Source: Craterostigma plantagineum
Taxonomy: Eukaryota; Streptophyta; Magnoliopsida; Lamiales; Linderniaceae
Reading direction: 5' to 3'
DNA length: 64,000 nt
Assembly (NCBI GenBank): GCA_027422505.1
Contig: JAPQWV010001113.1
Coordinates: 1-64,000 of the forward strand
The notes beneath the pieces were generated by a model. It ran no database searches, was not told the origin of the DNA, and saw only the letters and a program-made list of their open reading frames with translations. The first letter of the stretch is position 1. The number at the start of each line of letters is the position of its first letter. Shown in pieces: positions 1-9,705 of this stretch. The position numbers and the translations under genes are program-made.

Positions 1-279
1 TGCCGATCCAATCTTCAGCCACCGCAGGGTTGGTGGCTTCACTGAACGTTGGGGGTTCAGTTTCCGAAAACGTTCCCCGATGATTTCGACTCGTTCAGGT
101 TGCGGGGAGGAACGACGCTCCGATGAGCTTCGATGATGGATCAACTCATTGATCTGATCCGACTGTCGTCGGATCAGGTCAGTTAGTTGTTGAATGGTGG
201 AACGGTCGTCGTTCGGAGGGGACTCAGACCCCGCTCCACGGCTAGTTTCGCCCGCAAACTCTCTACGTGTCCTCGGCAT
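1..279 (-). pseudogene. E1 gag, N-terminal fragment
   Basis: The start codon at 279-277 begins MPRTRREFAGETSRGAGSES, followed by a Gln-rich coiled segment (TIQQLTDLIRRQSDQINEL) and then ERFRKLNP. The last motif is the entry to the Retrotrans_gag capsid domain seen in E2 and E3. Gag forms the particle that packages the element RNA. The start was chosen because E2 and E3 begin at the equivalent Met. In a C run of the sense strand (G run 51-55 on plus) one base appears to be missing: beyond it the capsid-like residues (AVAEDWI-like) lie in another frame. The copy in view is therefore probably frameshifted. It is truncated by the window edge. Confidence 0.8.
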
Positions 280-422
280 TCTCAGTTAGATCTATAATTA
301 ACGCAAATAAGCAAGTAATATTCAGCACGCATTTGTAAAAGCATCTGAAAACTTACGAGCAGGCTGGTTTTCCCGGCTTTTGAGCGGCAGTACATGGACG
401 GTCTTTAGAATCTAGAGCCGAA

Positions 423-434
423 GCTCTGATACCA
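423..434 (-). other. E1 primer-binding site (tRNA-Met initiator)
   Basis: Minus strand reads TGGTATCAGAGC, complementary to the 3' end of initiator tRNA-Met, two bases from the LTR end at 437. This is the usual primer site of plant gypsy and copia elements. Confidence 0.9.
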
Positions 435-721
435 CCTGTAACGACCCTACTTTTCTAATTAAAATATTTGGCGGATTTCCGCAACGAAAGCCACGGAAAG
501 CCCATTTTACGAAAACTTTTGAAATTGAATATTCACATATCATGAAATAGTGTCTTACAAAAGTCAATATGTACATGGGCCGAAGCCCCAAAAATCAAAA
601 TATCTATAGTCGCTCCACATGTCGCATCCGTGTACCGCCAGCGCCCTCAAAAGCCCGTGGAGTCACCGCCGCCAGCCGCTAGCCTAGTCTCGACGTTCGC
701 CGACGTCGGACTCATCATTAC

Positions 722-2642
722 CTACAACACATAAAGGCCTGAGCTATTTGCCCAGTAGGTGAATTCATGCATATGTAGTGTGCACTCAACCCCAAAACCC
801 GACACCTCACCACCTGATAAATGCAATGCACGCTCGTTCTCAATCTACTCTATCTCAATATCAGAGCCCTAGGTTAGACTCGGCACCCCCGCGCGCAAAA
901 GACTAATGGGTAGCTACTCCCAAGTCTCGCGGCAGTCGACGCTGGTAGTGCACTGAACGATCACGTCAATGTCCCCCTACCAGGTCGCTCCGCACCAACC
1001 AACAACCGAAATCCCACTCGACGGTTTTGCACCCCGGGTTGCGCTACCACGCTCTCCCCGGGTAGACAGATCAATCACGCCTGCCTCCCGTCCCTGAGCT
1101 AAATATAAGGTGGTTTACACCTCAGGCTGCTCACACCTGAGTAGACAGATCGATCACGCCTGTCTCCCACCAGGTGCCCTGCGAGTCTAACCTCATCCTC
1201 ACAATACCCTACTCAATAACCTCGGAGGGTGTCACCACCATCGTGGTCATCGTCTCCCAAAACATCGTGATATGACGTGACATCCCGTGCATATGTCATG
1301 GAACACATAAAATAATAATAATTGCAAGTCATGCCATTTTACGCAAATAAAATCACATATGTTGTTTATTGCCGTAGAAGTAATATTTTCAGTTCATATC
1401 CACCCCAAATTCCAAGTCTTCTAACTCCTATTTGCTCACATCTATTAAAGTATGGAATTGGGCCTAACCTAGGCTAAGGCTCATTCTTGAATTTAGTATG
1501 AGTCATCTAAGGAGATGGGCCTAACCTTGGCTAAGCCCAACAATTACTAAGCCGAGGTCAACTAATCTTAGGTGATCTACTATTGGAGTATGCAATTCCC
1601 GTCGCCACTGAACATCATCGCTAGACCTCGTCCGATTTGGGTCGTTGCTGAAATCGCCCGATTTTCGTGGTTTTGAATCGAAACTGCCCGATTTGGGAAA
1701 TCTTCGACGGAAATCGCGCGATTTGAGATAGCTGGACTGAATTTGGGTCGTTTTGGAAACGCCCGATTTGGGACGGGAATCGCCCGATTTGAGGGCTTGC
1801 TGGAATCGCGCGATTTTGGGGTCGTCCAATAATTGCCCGATTTGTTCTGGGTTTTTGGGAGGGTCAAATCGTGAGGCAAATCGCCCGATTTGATGGAGCT
1901 CGGCGATTTCCTCAGCGACCAAAGCTTCAGTGGATTTAAGTCGCCCGATTTGGAACGCGAGTTCGGCGATTTCATGGTTGCTTGACGCGTGTTGCGGCGA
2001 CAAATTGCCCGACTTCAACTCCACACCGGTCGCCCGATTTCTGGTCAGTGCTCAATAAGTTTCGCCCGATTTTGGAGTGAGAGGCTCGGCGATTTCGTGG
2101 CAGATCTACACGTGTTATAGAGGAGAATCGCCCGATTTTGGTTTGGTGTAAATCGCCCGATGCTTATGAAGAAATCGATCGAATTGCCCGGTATTAGGAG
2201 ACTAAGTTGATTTCTCACTGAGATCGCCCGATTCTGGGCAAATTGGAAGTAGGAACCTTTACTAACTCTACCCGATTATTGAGACTACTTGGCTTAGTAA
2301 ATTCATTTTGATATTCTAAACTGCCCGATTGTAAATCTTGTTGAGATTTCGCCCGATTTCGCCACTCAACACCCTCGACATAGACTATTAACAAATCGCC
2401 CAAATCGAAATTCTTCTCCCCGAAATAATTCAAGCACCCCACAATCATTTCCTAAGCATGTAAACTTGATCATTCCTCCAAAACCCATATATTGGGTTTG
2501 AAACTTGGCAACTAACACACATCACCTAGTAAACAACAAAATCACATATACCAAAGTTCATCGATTCAAACTTGAATGGCCGAAACACCCATGCTTGAAG
2601 TTCTGAACTTATTTATGTGTTGTAGGTGGAGAATACACCTAC
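722..2642 (-). other. E1 candidate LTR intron
   Basis: Minus strand: TCG|GTAGGTG at 2642 followed by a CCACCTACAACACATAA segment, and an acceptor-like TATGTGTTGTAG|G ending at 722. The same pair, with the same flanking words, occurs in E2, E3, E5 and E6. The predicted intron is 1921 nt. Splicing is inferred from consensus and conservation only. Confidence 0.5.
1586..2408 (-). repeat. E1 motif array: irregular AATCGGGCGATT repeats
   Basis: About 20 copies of a 10-12 base motif are spread over about 820 bp at irregular spacing (roughly 20-80 bp). On the plus strand it reads (A)ATCGCCCGATTT. Variants AATCGCGCGATT (near 1711 and 1805) are perfect palindromes. The intervening sequence is not repeated, so this is neither a classical tandem repeat nor a CRISPR array. 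It lies inside the candidate LTR intron. The array leaves long open frames on the minus strand, which I read as a by-product of the motif and not as genes. Confidence 0.8.
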
Positions 2643-3368
2643 CGATCCTCCAAGTCAGCTTAAATGGATTGTTGATGATGTTGAGCTATCCCAAAAATTC
2701 TATTGCTCCTTAGTTTCGTTCACTTCCTATGTTGCTTCACCCTCGGCTAAATCATCAACCATGCAAGAATATTATATACATATATGAACTAGTAGGAAGG
2801 TTATACGTTTGATAGGATTTCTTACCTTTCCAACTTAGTTTGGAAAATTCCTAGGTCAAGAAATCGAATGAAGTTTGCCTTCTCTCCACTTCTCTTTCTT
2901 AGTGTTTTCGTTGCTTTGATACTTTGGAGATGGGGATTTTACTTTATTGGTGTATCTATTACACGATGTCTATTTATGCAAATTAATAATTATTTTGTGC
3001 TAAATATCTAGTAAGGCATGGTCTCCCCGTTGGTTTTCCCATGAATTAAGGGAATTATTCTTTGTCTTTATCCACTAATTCCTTTGGGCCAAGCTAAGCC
3101 TTTCTTGGGCCTTAGGGTATTCTTTATTCATTTAAAATCAATTTGGGCCCTATTTTATTACTTGACTATTTCTTCTTGGGCTCCAATTAAGTTTGGGAGT
3201 TTTATTTATGTATTATATTGGATTGGCCCAAAGCATTTAGGTCACAATTTAGTTGAGCCTGGTTTTCTTACCCGATTTCTGATCCGTTTGAACGCCGATT
3301 TCATTAATTTCGAACTTCTTACAAAATTAATAACCTCGTAATCCCGTATAGAACTTACGGGTGTTACA

Positions 3369-3784
3369 AGCAAGCTGTGTCCAATCGGGGAATAGGTTTC
3401 CCGGGTAAACGACGTGCAATGAAACTTGGCGTGCGACAGCCTAGGTGGAGGTCTAGTTTCCAAAGTGCTTCGGTTGTTAAGGGTCGATCATTTTGTAACC
3501 ATAACCGGTAATACTTAGTGATTGATTGGAACTCTTGGGGAGATCACACCCCAAGGACAGGATTAAACCCCAGTTGTGGATTATATAAAAATCTCGTCTC
3601 ACTTTACTTTCAGTTATTTACATTTCTGTGAGACAAATCCGGAACGCCTGCAAGTAACTAAGTAACATCATTGGAACGCTTTCTGCAAATAACTAGACAT
3701 TTAAAGAAAAGTATTTTTTGAAGAAGAACAAGCCAATTTTTTATAGCCTAATTCACCCCCCTCTTAGGGATATTTTATACTTCA
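3369..3784 (+). repeat. C1 5' LTR remnant (3' part)
   Basis: The segment between the E1 end and the C1 primer site ends with CCTAATTCACCCCCCTCTTA and then TACTTCA. This is the usual end of SIRE-type copia LTRs, followed by a primer site. Its 5' part lies beyond the E1 insertion, left of the window. I could not find a matching 3' LTR in the window. Confidence 0.65.
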
Positions 3785-3786
3785 TT

Positions 3787-3798
3787 TGCTATCAGAGC
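3787..3798 (+). other. C1 primer-binding site
   Basis: TGCTATCAGAGC is one base off the TGGTATCAGAGC complement of initiator tRNA-Met and sits just after the LTR end. The mismatch fits an old, decayed copy. Confidence 0.7.
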
Positions 3799-3841
3799 GG
3801 GTTACTCAACGAAAGGCCTAACACGCCTGAGTTAAGATCTT

Positions 3842-5428
3842 GTGGCTTTTCCGAGTGTTGATGTACTTGCAGAGGGTCAATCCCACTCTAGGCCGCCTCT
3901 CTTTGATGTAACGAACTACGCAGTGTGGAAGAACCGTATGATCGAGTTTTTGATCACGGTCGACTACGATCTTTGGGAGACAATCATCAATGGACCATAT
4001 ACGACTAATAAAATCGATGGAACCCCAAAGGAAGCTAAAGATTACAATTCTGATGGCAAAAAGGAAATCACGCGAAAAGCAAAGGCAAAAAACATGCTCG
4101 CATGCGCACTCACACAGGAAGAATACATTCGGGTTAGTTCCTGCTCATCGGCAAAAGGCTATGTGGGATATGCTTCAAGTTACTCATAAAGGAACTCAAC
4201 AAGTTGTGCAAGAAAGACTGGCTCTGTTCACTCATCAGTACGAACTTTTCTCAATGAAATTTGACGAGAATATAAGCCAGATGTATGCCGGATTCATGGG
4301 AATCATCAACCAAATGTTCTCTCTCGAAAAGAAGGTTCCCGACAGTGAACAAGTCAGCAAGATACTTAGATCACTGCCACGAGAATGGAATGCCAAGGTT
4401 ACTGCCATCTACGAAGCTAAGGATCTGGAAGAACTTAGCATCTCCGAACTGATTGGATCTCTTTGATCTTACGGGATGATTCAAACGTCAATGAATGAAA
4501 AGTCGCAGAACAAAAATCAGAAGTCCAGTGCATTCAAAACCAACCAAGAAGTATCCGATTCTGACGACGAAGAAGAAGTCTTGATGAATGACTTAGCCAT
4601 GCTACAAAAAGATTCGATAGTTCCAACGGAAAAAGAAATTCAAGGGAACTTCAACAAATTCCAAAATAAGAACAAGGGAATCTCCACGTATGGGAAGAAA
4701 GTTCAGAAATGTTTCCGATGCAACAAATCAGGCCATTATGCACATGAATGCCCAGCAACCAACAATGGGAAAACAAGCAGAAGGCTTTGGTGACGGAATC
4801 AAATGACTTTGAACTAGAACAAAGTCAGGACGAGGATCACGGTTACATGGCTGATGAGGATCAGGTATCTCTTCCTTCCTCCATTGAAAAAATTCATATC
4901 CTAAACAGTTTATATAACAATGATTGTGACAGTGACTCATCTGTTTTTGATATAGAGGAAAGTATGGAACAATTGTGTGAATTACTTCAAAATGCAGAGA
5001 AGAAGATTAAGTCGCTAAATTCCTTGAATAGGAAAATGATAAAACAACGAGATGATTTAGCTAAAGAAAAACATGAGGCTGACCTACGTTTGAAAGGAGA
5101 GTTAATTACTGCTGAGAAAGATTGAATTCCATGTGACTGTGAGAAATTAGAAAAGAAAAACAGTGTCTTACCTAGAGATATCGTAGAAGTCATGAAGTCC
5201 TTAGATAGAGAAAAGCAGAAAGGTGATAGACTCCTTGAGGGTAAGCAGAACCTAGATATGTTGTTAAGTACCCCTAGGAATATTGGTAGGTCAGGTATAG
5301 GTTGTTTCGTTGAAGTAAAGCATCCTAAAGATTCTGTGCCTAAGCTTAAATGTTTCTGTTATGGTAGAAATGGTCATTATGCATACAACTGTCCTTTAAA
5401 GAAGATTGATAAAGCTAAGTATGTCTGA
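3842..5428 (+). pseudogene. C1 copia gag (broken)
   Basis: The first segment (3842-4189, MAFPSVDVLAEGQSHSRPPL then FDVTNYAVWKNRMIEFL) is the N-terminal domain of copia gag. A frameshift near 4130 moves the UBN2-type capsid domain (WDMLQVTHKGTQQVVQERL, then QMFSLEKKVPDSEQVSKIL) to another frame ending at 4466. Next comes a zinc knuckle CFRCNKSGHYAHEC near 4707-4750 (CX2CX4HX4C). Beyond it lie an acidic stretch (about 4800-4950) and a Lys/Glu/Leu-rich probable coiled coil (about 4960-5240). A second knuckle-like motif, CFCYGRNGHYAYNC, is near 5350. Its CXCX5H order is unlike the usual CX2CX4H, as if C and Y had been exchanged. At least four breaks are visible. Gag would bind and package RNA. 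I am sure of the family and less sure of the lineage. Confidence 0.85.
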
Positions 5429-5556
5429 AGACCTAAGAAGTCACCTGTAAATGCCACTAATGTATCTGAATATAACGGGAGATCACCGTCTATGCAGAAT
5501 GATATCACATATGTTAGCCGAAGTTATTTCCCCGCTAACATGTAAGAACCATGGTT

Positions 5557-6668
5557 CGCTGTATAGCCGCGACATCGGACAAATCGGTCGCGCCAGAAAG
5601 GTCTCGGCCGCCGTGCCAGAGAGACGGGTTGGAACGGTGATGGATTTGTCGCGGCAAGGTAGCGGCTGTCGCGGCGTTATCGGCCGCCGCGGATCAGGAA
5701 CGGCAATATATCGGTTGCAGCGGCGATAACTCGTCCGTCTCGGTTTTCTGGTTTTCTTCCCTTAGGTGAAACGACGATGATAGACGAAGAAGATGATTAC
5801 GTGGCAAAACAAATTTTAATTAGGGTTTTGTTTATTTGGGGCTTATTTCTATTGGCTTCTTTATTGGGTCCAATTACTTAAAGAGATTAAAGCCCAAAAC
5901 AATTTTAATTAATATATTTTTCCAAATCTTTTTCGATTAATATGCGAATCATAAAAATACGTTAATTTTATACTTTTACACCAACCTATAAATTCTACTT
6001 TTTACACTAATTTTCGCTCCAATCCATTAACTCTATTTTCTACACTAAAATCAATTCCTATTTATCACTATCATAATTGACTTATTAAACTTTATATTAT
6101 AATGATTCATAATTATTAATATCTAAAAGTTAAATAAATTAGAAAATTGCATATTACTAAACTATAAGATTAATTAATAAAAAGGAAAATATCAATAATT
6201 GAACGAAAATTAATATTATGTTTAGTTTTATTATTATAAGATTATCAAATATTTTAAATATAATTATAATATGTTTTATCAAATAAAATAAACTATAAGT
6301 CTATTTTTGTACTGAAAATTGTGCGTACTCCAGATCTAAAGTCTTTCTGCTTGTCAACACAATATTAGGGTCAAATAGTGTCCAATTGGAGTAGAAATGT
6401 ACTCTATTTTAGTGTTTTACATAAAAAAGTAAGATGCTCTTATATACAAACATCTACAATTATATTAAAGTTATGCTTTTTAAATTAAATATTACAAGGT
6501 AAAATTATCCAATATTACTTAAATATTGGCTAAGAAAACATATTTGACATTCCTAATTACTTATATATTTCTTTTTTACAAAAATTGCGTATCGCCCGCG
6601 ATAATGCAACGTATCCGTATCGCTAATCTCCGCGTCGACGTCCGCATCCGCGATGGCGAACCATGGTT
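5557..6668. mobile_element. Small non-autonomous DNA transposon in C1 (Mutator-like?)
   Basis: The exact 11-mer GAACCATGGTT stands at 5546-5556 and again at 6658-6668. Removing the material between restores a continuous copia gag-to-protease reading across the join, so the 11-mer is best read as a TSD. The ends of the insert are loosely inverted (CGCGACATCGGAC near the left end; GCGATGGC and GGATGCGGAC-like on the reverse strand of the right end). Both ends are GC-rich, while the core (about 5880-6590) is AT-rich. It has no transposase gene. An 9-11 bp duplication and weak terminal repeats suggest a Mutator-like element. Because the 11-mer is itself palindromic, part of it could instead be terminal inverted repeat, for instance of a hAT relative. 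Confidence 0.5.
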
Positions 6669-6784
6669 AGGACCCAACAGACATTGGGCACCTTAGAAGA
6701 GAACTTCTTCCTACATGTACGAAGGAGGAATTCCATCAAGAAAAATGGTGGTATCTCGACAGCTGGTGCTCCCGCCACTCTTTG
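6669..6784 (+). pseudogene. C1 protease entry fragment
   Basis: Downstream of the DNA transposon one frame reads GPNRHWAP, and another reads KWWYLDSWCSRH near 6744-6779. This is the copia protease entry WYLDSGCSRHMTG with the catalytic Asp-Ser present and the following Gly changed to Trp. A stop and a frameshift lie between. The sequence breaks at the E2 insertion, and what follows E2 is from much later in the element, so protease and integrase were deleted. Confidence 0.75.
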
Positions 6785-7133
6785 TGTCAGGACCCGTCGT
6801 CCCGCCCTCGTATTCCGTTCTAAATCTAAGTGTTAATGCTTTGTTATCGTGCGAGTACGTAAAAATGCGAATAAAATTTTTCATTTTAAACGTGCATGCG
6901 GAAGTCTTATACACATGTCAAAAGAATGTTCGTGATTCGTCTACATTTCATCGTATCCCTATCTACACGATATACAAGCGCGTGTGTGTATGTGTGCAGC
7001 CAAAAGCTTCCTATGCGCCCGGCCTTCACAGGTCGTCATCCATACACACACTTCCACCTCAAAAGTAGCCGGAAGCTTCAAAAGGGTCGGCCTCGCATAA
7101 AAAAAACGGATCACGTACCGTGATCGTCGGTAC

Positions 7134-7936
7134 CTACAATACGTAACATAAAGAATGAGCCACCGAGGCTCAGTAAGCAGAAATTATGCATGTATGCACG
7201 TGTCCTAACGATCGACAATCCACGTCGTCGTTTTCTAATGCTCGTACTCTCTTTCTCATTTTCTCGTTCTTTTTCTGGCACGTACTCATTTTTTTCTCAT
7301 ATTCTCACTTCATATGGGCCCTCGGCTTTCTTTCCCACTATGCGCCATTTCATAGAGATCTCATGTGTGGAGGTTCTCACACTAGAAGGTCACCCGAAGG
7401 AATCTTCCCTTACTCAGCGTAGCCTCCACGCGGACGCTTCTCACTGGTAGCTAACACCGAGGCCACTAACCGCGGAGGTCACCCGAAGGAATCTTCCCTC
7501 CCGGTTAGTGCTTTACGCACTAGAAGGTCACCCGTAGGAATCTTCCCTTACTCAGTGCGTGCCCCGGCCTGCATTCTCCAGGTTGCATCTCCCGCATACG
7601 GGGTATTCCCCCAGCCTCTTATACAGGCCTTATGGCTTCTTTTGCCATGGTCGCATAAGGGTAGCCGTGACTCTTCATTGAGTCGACACAAACGCCAATA
7701 TCGGCGAGTATACATCGCACACAGGCGATCTTATGCACGCTCTTTCCTCGCGTCATACTTACTACTTATGCGTGCAAGTGCTCATAATATGCTCATGTGA
7801 ATATGCAGATCAGGCTTATCATGCAAATAATATAATCTTATCTTAACATGCACGTTTCACGTAAAATACACGAGCACGTAAATTCACATCATCGGACGCA
7901 GGCAAGTTACGTACTGTAGTTGAAATTTCCACTTAC
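7134..7936 (-). other. E2 3' LTR candidate intron (second copy)
   Basis: Minus strand CCAG|GTAAGT at 7936 and ACGTATTGTAG|G ending at 7134, 803 nt apart. This is the copy of the 14678-15486 pair in the other LTR. In a 3' LTR it would not be used in the element's own leader. Confidence 0.5.
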
Positions 7937-8104
7937 CTGGAGTCCGTAGATTAGCAGTCATCGGACCCGTAAGTGTTCCTAAGTCCCGACCTTAGGCACG
8001 AAATATTGGTGTCAGTGCGCTATTTTATTTAATGGTTTGAGTATACAAATCTTCAAGCCCTAAATGTACATCATGGGTCAAAATAGATTTCGGGTTGTAT
8101 AGTT

Positions 8105-8895
8105 AACTAAGTGTCGACATTTTACTTTGGTCTATCAGTATTGCATTCGACTTTTGTACTGAAAATGTCGATATGGATTTACCATGAAGCTCGACATCAT
8201 TTGTCGAGGTAAATATTGGTATAATTTTATAAGGTAGGATCTCGACATTTATACCTTAGGGTTTCGACATTTTGTGTTCACTTTCATTCGATATTTATCT
8301 CGCCATTTGAAACAGAAAATGTCGACATGAAATTCACCTCGACAGTTTATGTTCGACCCGACATTTTATGCATGAACTCGACATTTGATGATTTAAAGAT
8401 CTCGACATTATGATTGTAAAGATCTCGATATCATCTTAAAAGGATTCGACATTTAATTCAATTAGGGTCTCGACATGGTTATGAAGTTCGACATTTTTAG
8501 CTATTTTATCTAGACGTTGCATCTCAATTTTATTATCGACATTTAATTAGACACTTTCATTCCTTTTCTCTCGACTTTTTACATCTATCATTCGACATTA
8601 TCGTTGGAAATGTCGACATAAACTCTCACACGGGCTTCGACATTTATAAGATGTCGATATGTAGGTTACTTCGACATTTCGTGCTCAGCCCGACATTTTC
8701 TCTCAATAGTAGGGCTCGACATTTTACTCGTCGCTTGAAACGAACAAAGTCGACATGAGCTCGACATCTTTCCTTAACATCTCGACATCATTGTGTATGA
8801 ACTCGACATTTTAGTAAAGCTCGACATTTCTATCTATCATTCGACATTTTGTCTTACGGCATTTGAGACGGAAAAGTCGACATTTATCATCGACT
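8105..8895 (-). repeat. E2 3' LTR motif array: AATGTCGA
   Basis: About 30 copies of TCGACATT (plus strand), which is AATGTCGA in element sense, at irregular 10-45 base spacing. Where two half-sites meet, the perfect palindrome ATGTCGACAT results (near 8320, 8610). The intervening sequence is AT-rich and unique. The duplicate array lies at 15660-16445. Confidence 0.85.
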
Positions 8896-9668
8896 TCAAT
8901 CCCTAAACGTTCTTCATCCCTCGAAACTGGATTTTTTTAGCTCGTTCCTCCTAGCGTTCTAAGTTCTAAATCACACACAAAACTACTTAACTCCTTATTT
9001 GCTCATTCCGAAACCCTTAGTTCGAATTTAGGCTCGGTATTTTAGGGTTTCTCGTGGCTTTTCCAACCACTTGCCTTTAATGCCGATTAATGCTCTCAAC
9101 TACCTCTAAAGTAAAGAATTAAGAGCTTAAGGAGGGGGTTTTACTTACCAACTTCGAATTCTCAAGCTTCTTGGTTCGAATTTGGCTCGGCTTCTTCTCC
9201 TTTCCTTTTTATTGCTTCGACTTCTTTTTGGTTTCTTCTTTCGTGGGTTTTCTTTTGAGGTTAAAGTGTATTGAGTTGTTTTTAGTTAGATATCTTCTAT
9301 AGCTTTTGGTAGATAAGGCACAAAGTGGCGTGGGTTCTTACTTGTTTTAGGGGAGTTGTCTCCCAATTTGTTTTCTTGAAATTTTGGGCCTATTATTAAA
9401 TTAGAGCCCAATAATAATTAAATTCCTAGCCCAACTCTCATTTGACCATCATTAGCCATTTTTTTTTTCGAAAATCACTCACCTAATTTAGGGATCGTCA
9501 TAGTACGTATTCATCGACACGTAATTGCACGTAATTCTCGTAACATTTCGCGTGCATAAAATCATAACATCACAAAAGCATATAGCCCATACGTAATTAA
9601 CACAACAGCACATAAGTCATAGACGTAATTTATTGGCCGACCTAATTTTCAGGGACCGGGGTCCTACA

Positions 9669-9683
9669 TCCTCCCCCCCCCTT
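9669..9683 (-). other. E2 polypurine tract
   Basis: Minus strand AAGGGGGGGGGAGGA directly before the 3' LTR start. It primes plus-strand DNA synthesis. Confidence 0.9.
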
Positions 9684-9705
9684 AAGGAGGATTTCGCCCC
9701 CGAAA

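Larger units (their letters stand above)
1..3368 (-). mobile_element. E1: Ty3/gypsy chromovirus-type element, 5' end (partial)
   Basis: The minus strand reads, in element sense, a 2.93 kb LTR (3368 down to 437), a tRNA-Met primer site (434-423), a leader, and the first 93 codons of gag (279 down to 1). The rest lies left of the window. The LTR ends are TG...CA with an inverted TGTAAC/GTTACA terminus. The right end abuts an older copia LTR, so E1 inserted into C1. The adjacent host pentamer is AGCAA (3369-3373); its TSD mate must lie outside the window. The gag N-terminus resembles those of E2 and E3 in this window, which carry chromodomains. A Tekay/Del-type assignment is therefore inferred from the relatives, not seen directly. 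Confidence 0.85.
437..3368 (-). repeat. E1 5' LTR, 2932 bp
   Basis: In element sense the LTR starts TGTAACACCCGTAAG at 3368 and ends GGGTCGTTACA at 437. It holds no protein gene. Contents in element order: a promoter-side region (about 3368-2650), a splice-donor-like site (2642), a motif array (about 2408-1586), a repeat block with two copies of a GACAGATCNATCACGCCTG-like unit (about 1165-1060), and an acceptor-like TTGTAG (ending at 722). The start and end match those of E6 in pattern, so the two LTRs are related. Only one LTR copy is inside the window, so its age cannot be read. Confidence 0.85.
6785..9668 (-). repeat. E2 3' LTR, 2884 bp
   Basis: Plus-strand ends TGTCAGGACCC and GGGTCCTACA. 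It is nearly identical to 14330-17218, with small indels (for example a 6-base gap near 7430). It contains the AATGTCGA array (about 8105-8895), repeats of AGGTCACCCGAAGGAATCTT (near 7387, 7477 and 7525), and the donor/acceptor-like pair at 7936 and 7134. No protein gene. Confidence 0.95.

Noticed and set aside
423..434. tRNA genes at the TGGTATCAGAGC sites
   Set aside because: Only the 12-base complement of the tRNA 3' end is present, next to LTR ends. These are primer sites.
1521..2024. 167- and 131-codon open frames on the minus strand with repeated KSGD/QIGR-like peptides
   Set aside because: They are produced by the ATCGCCCGATT array, which contains no stops in some frames. Two overlapping frames are open for the same reason, and no domain is recognisable.
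6715..7800. Several 75-142 codon open frames in both E2 LTRs
   Set aside because: The same frames appear in both LTR copies, without a domain. They lie in the leader/intron-like part of the LTR and some end differently between copies.
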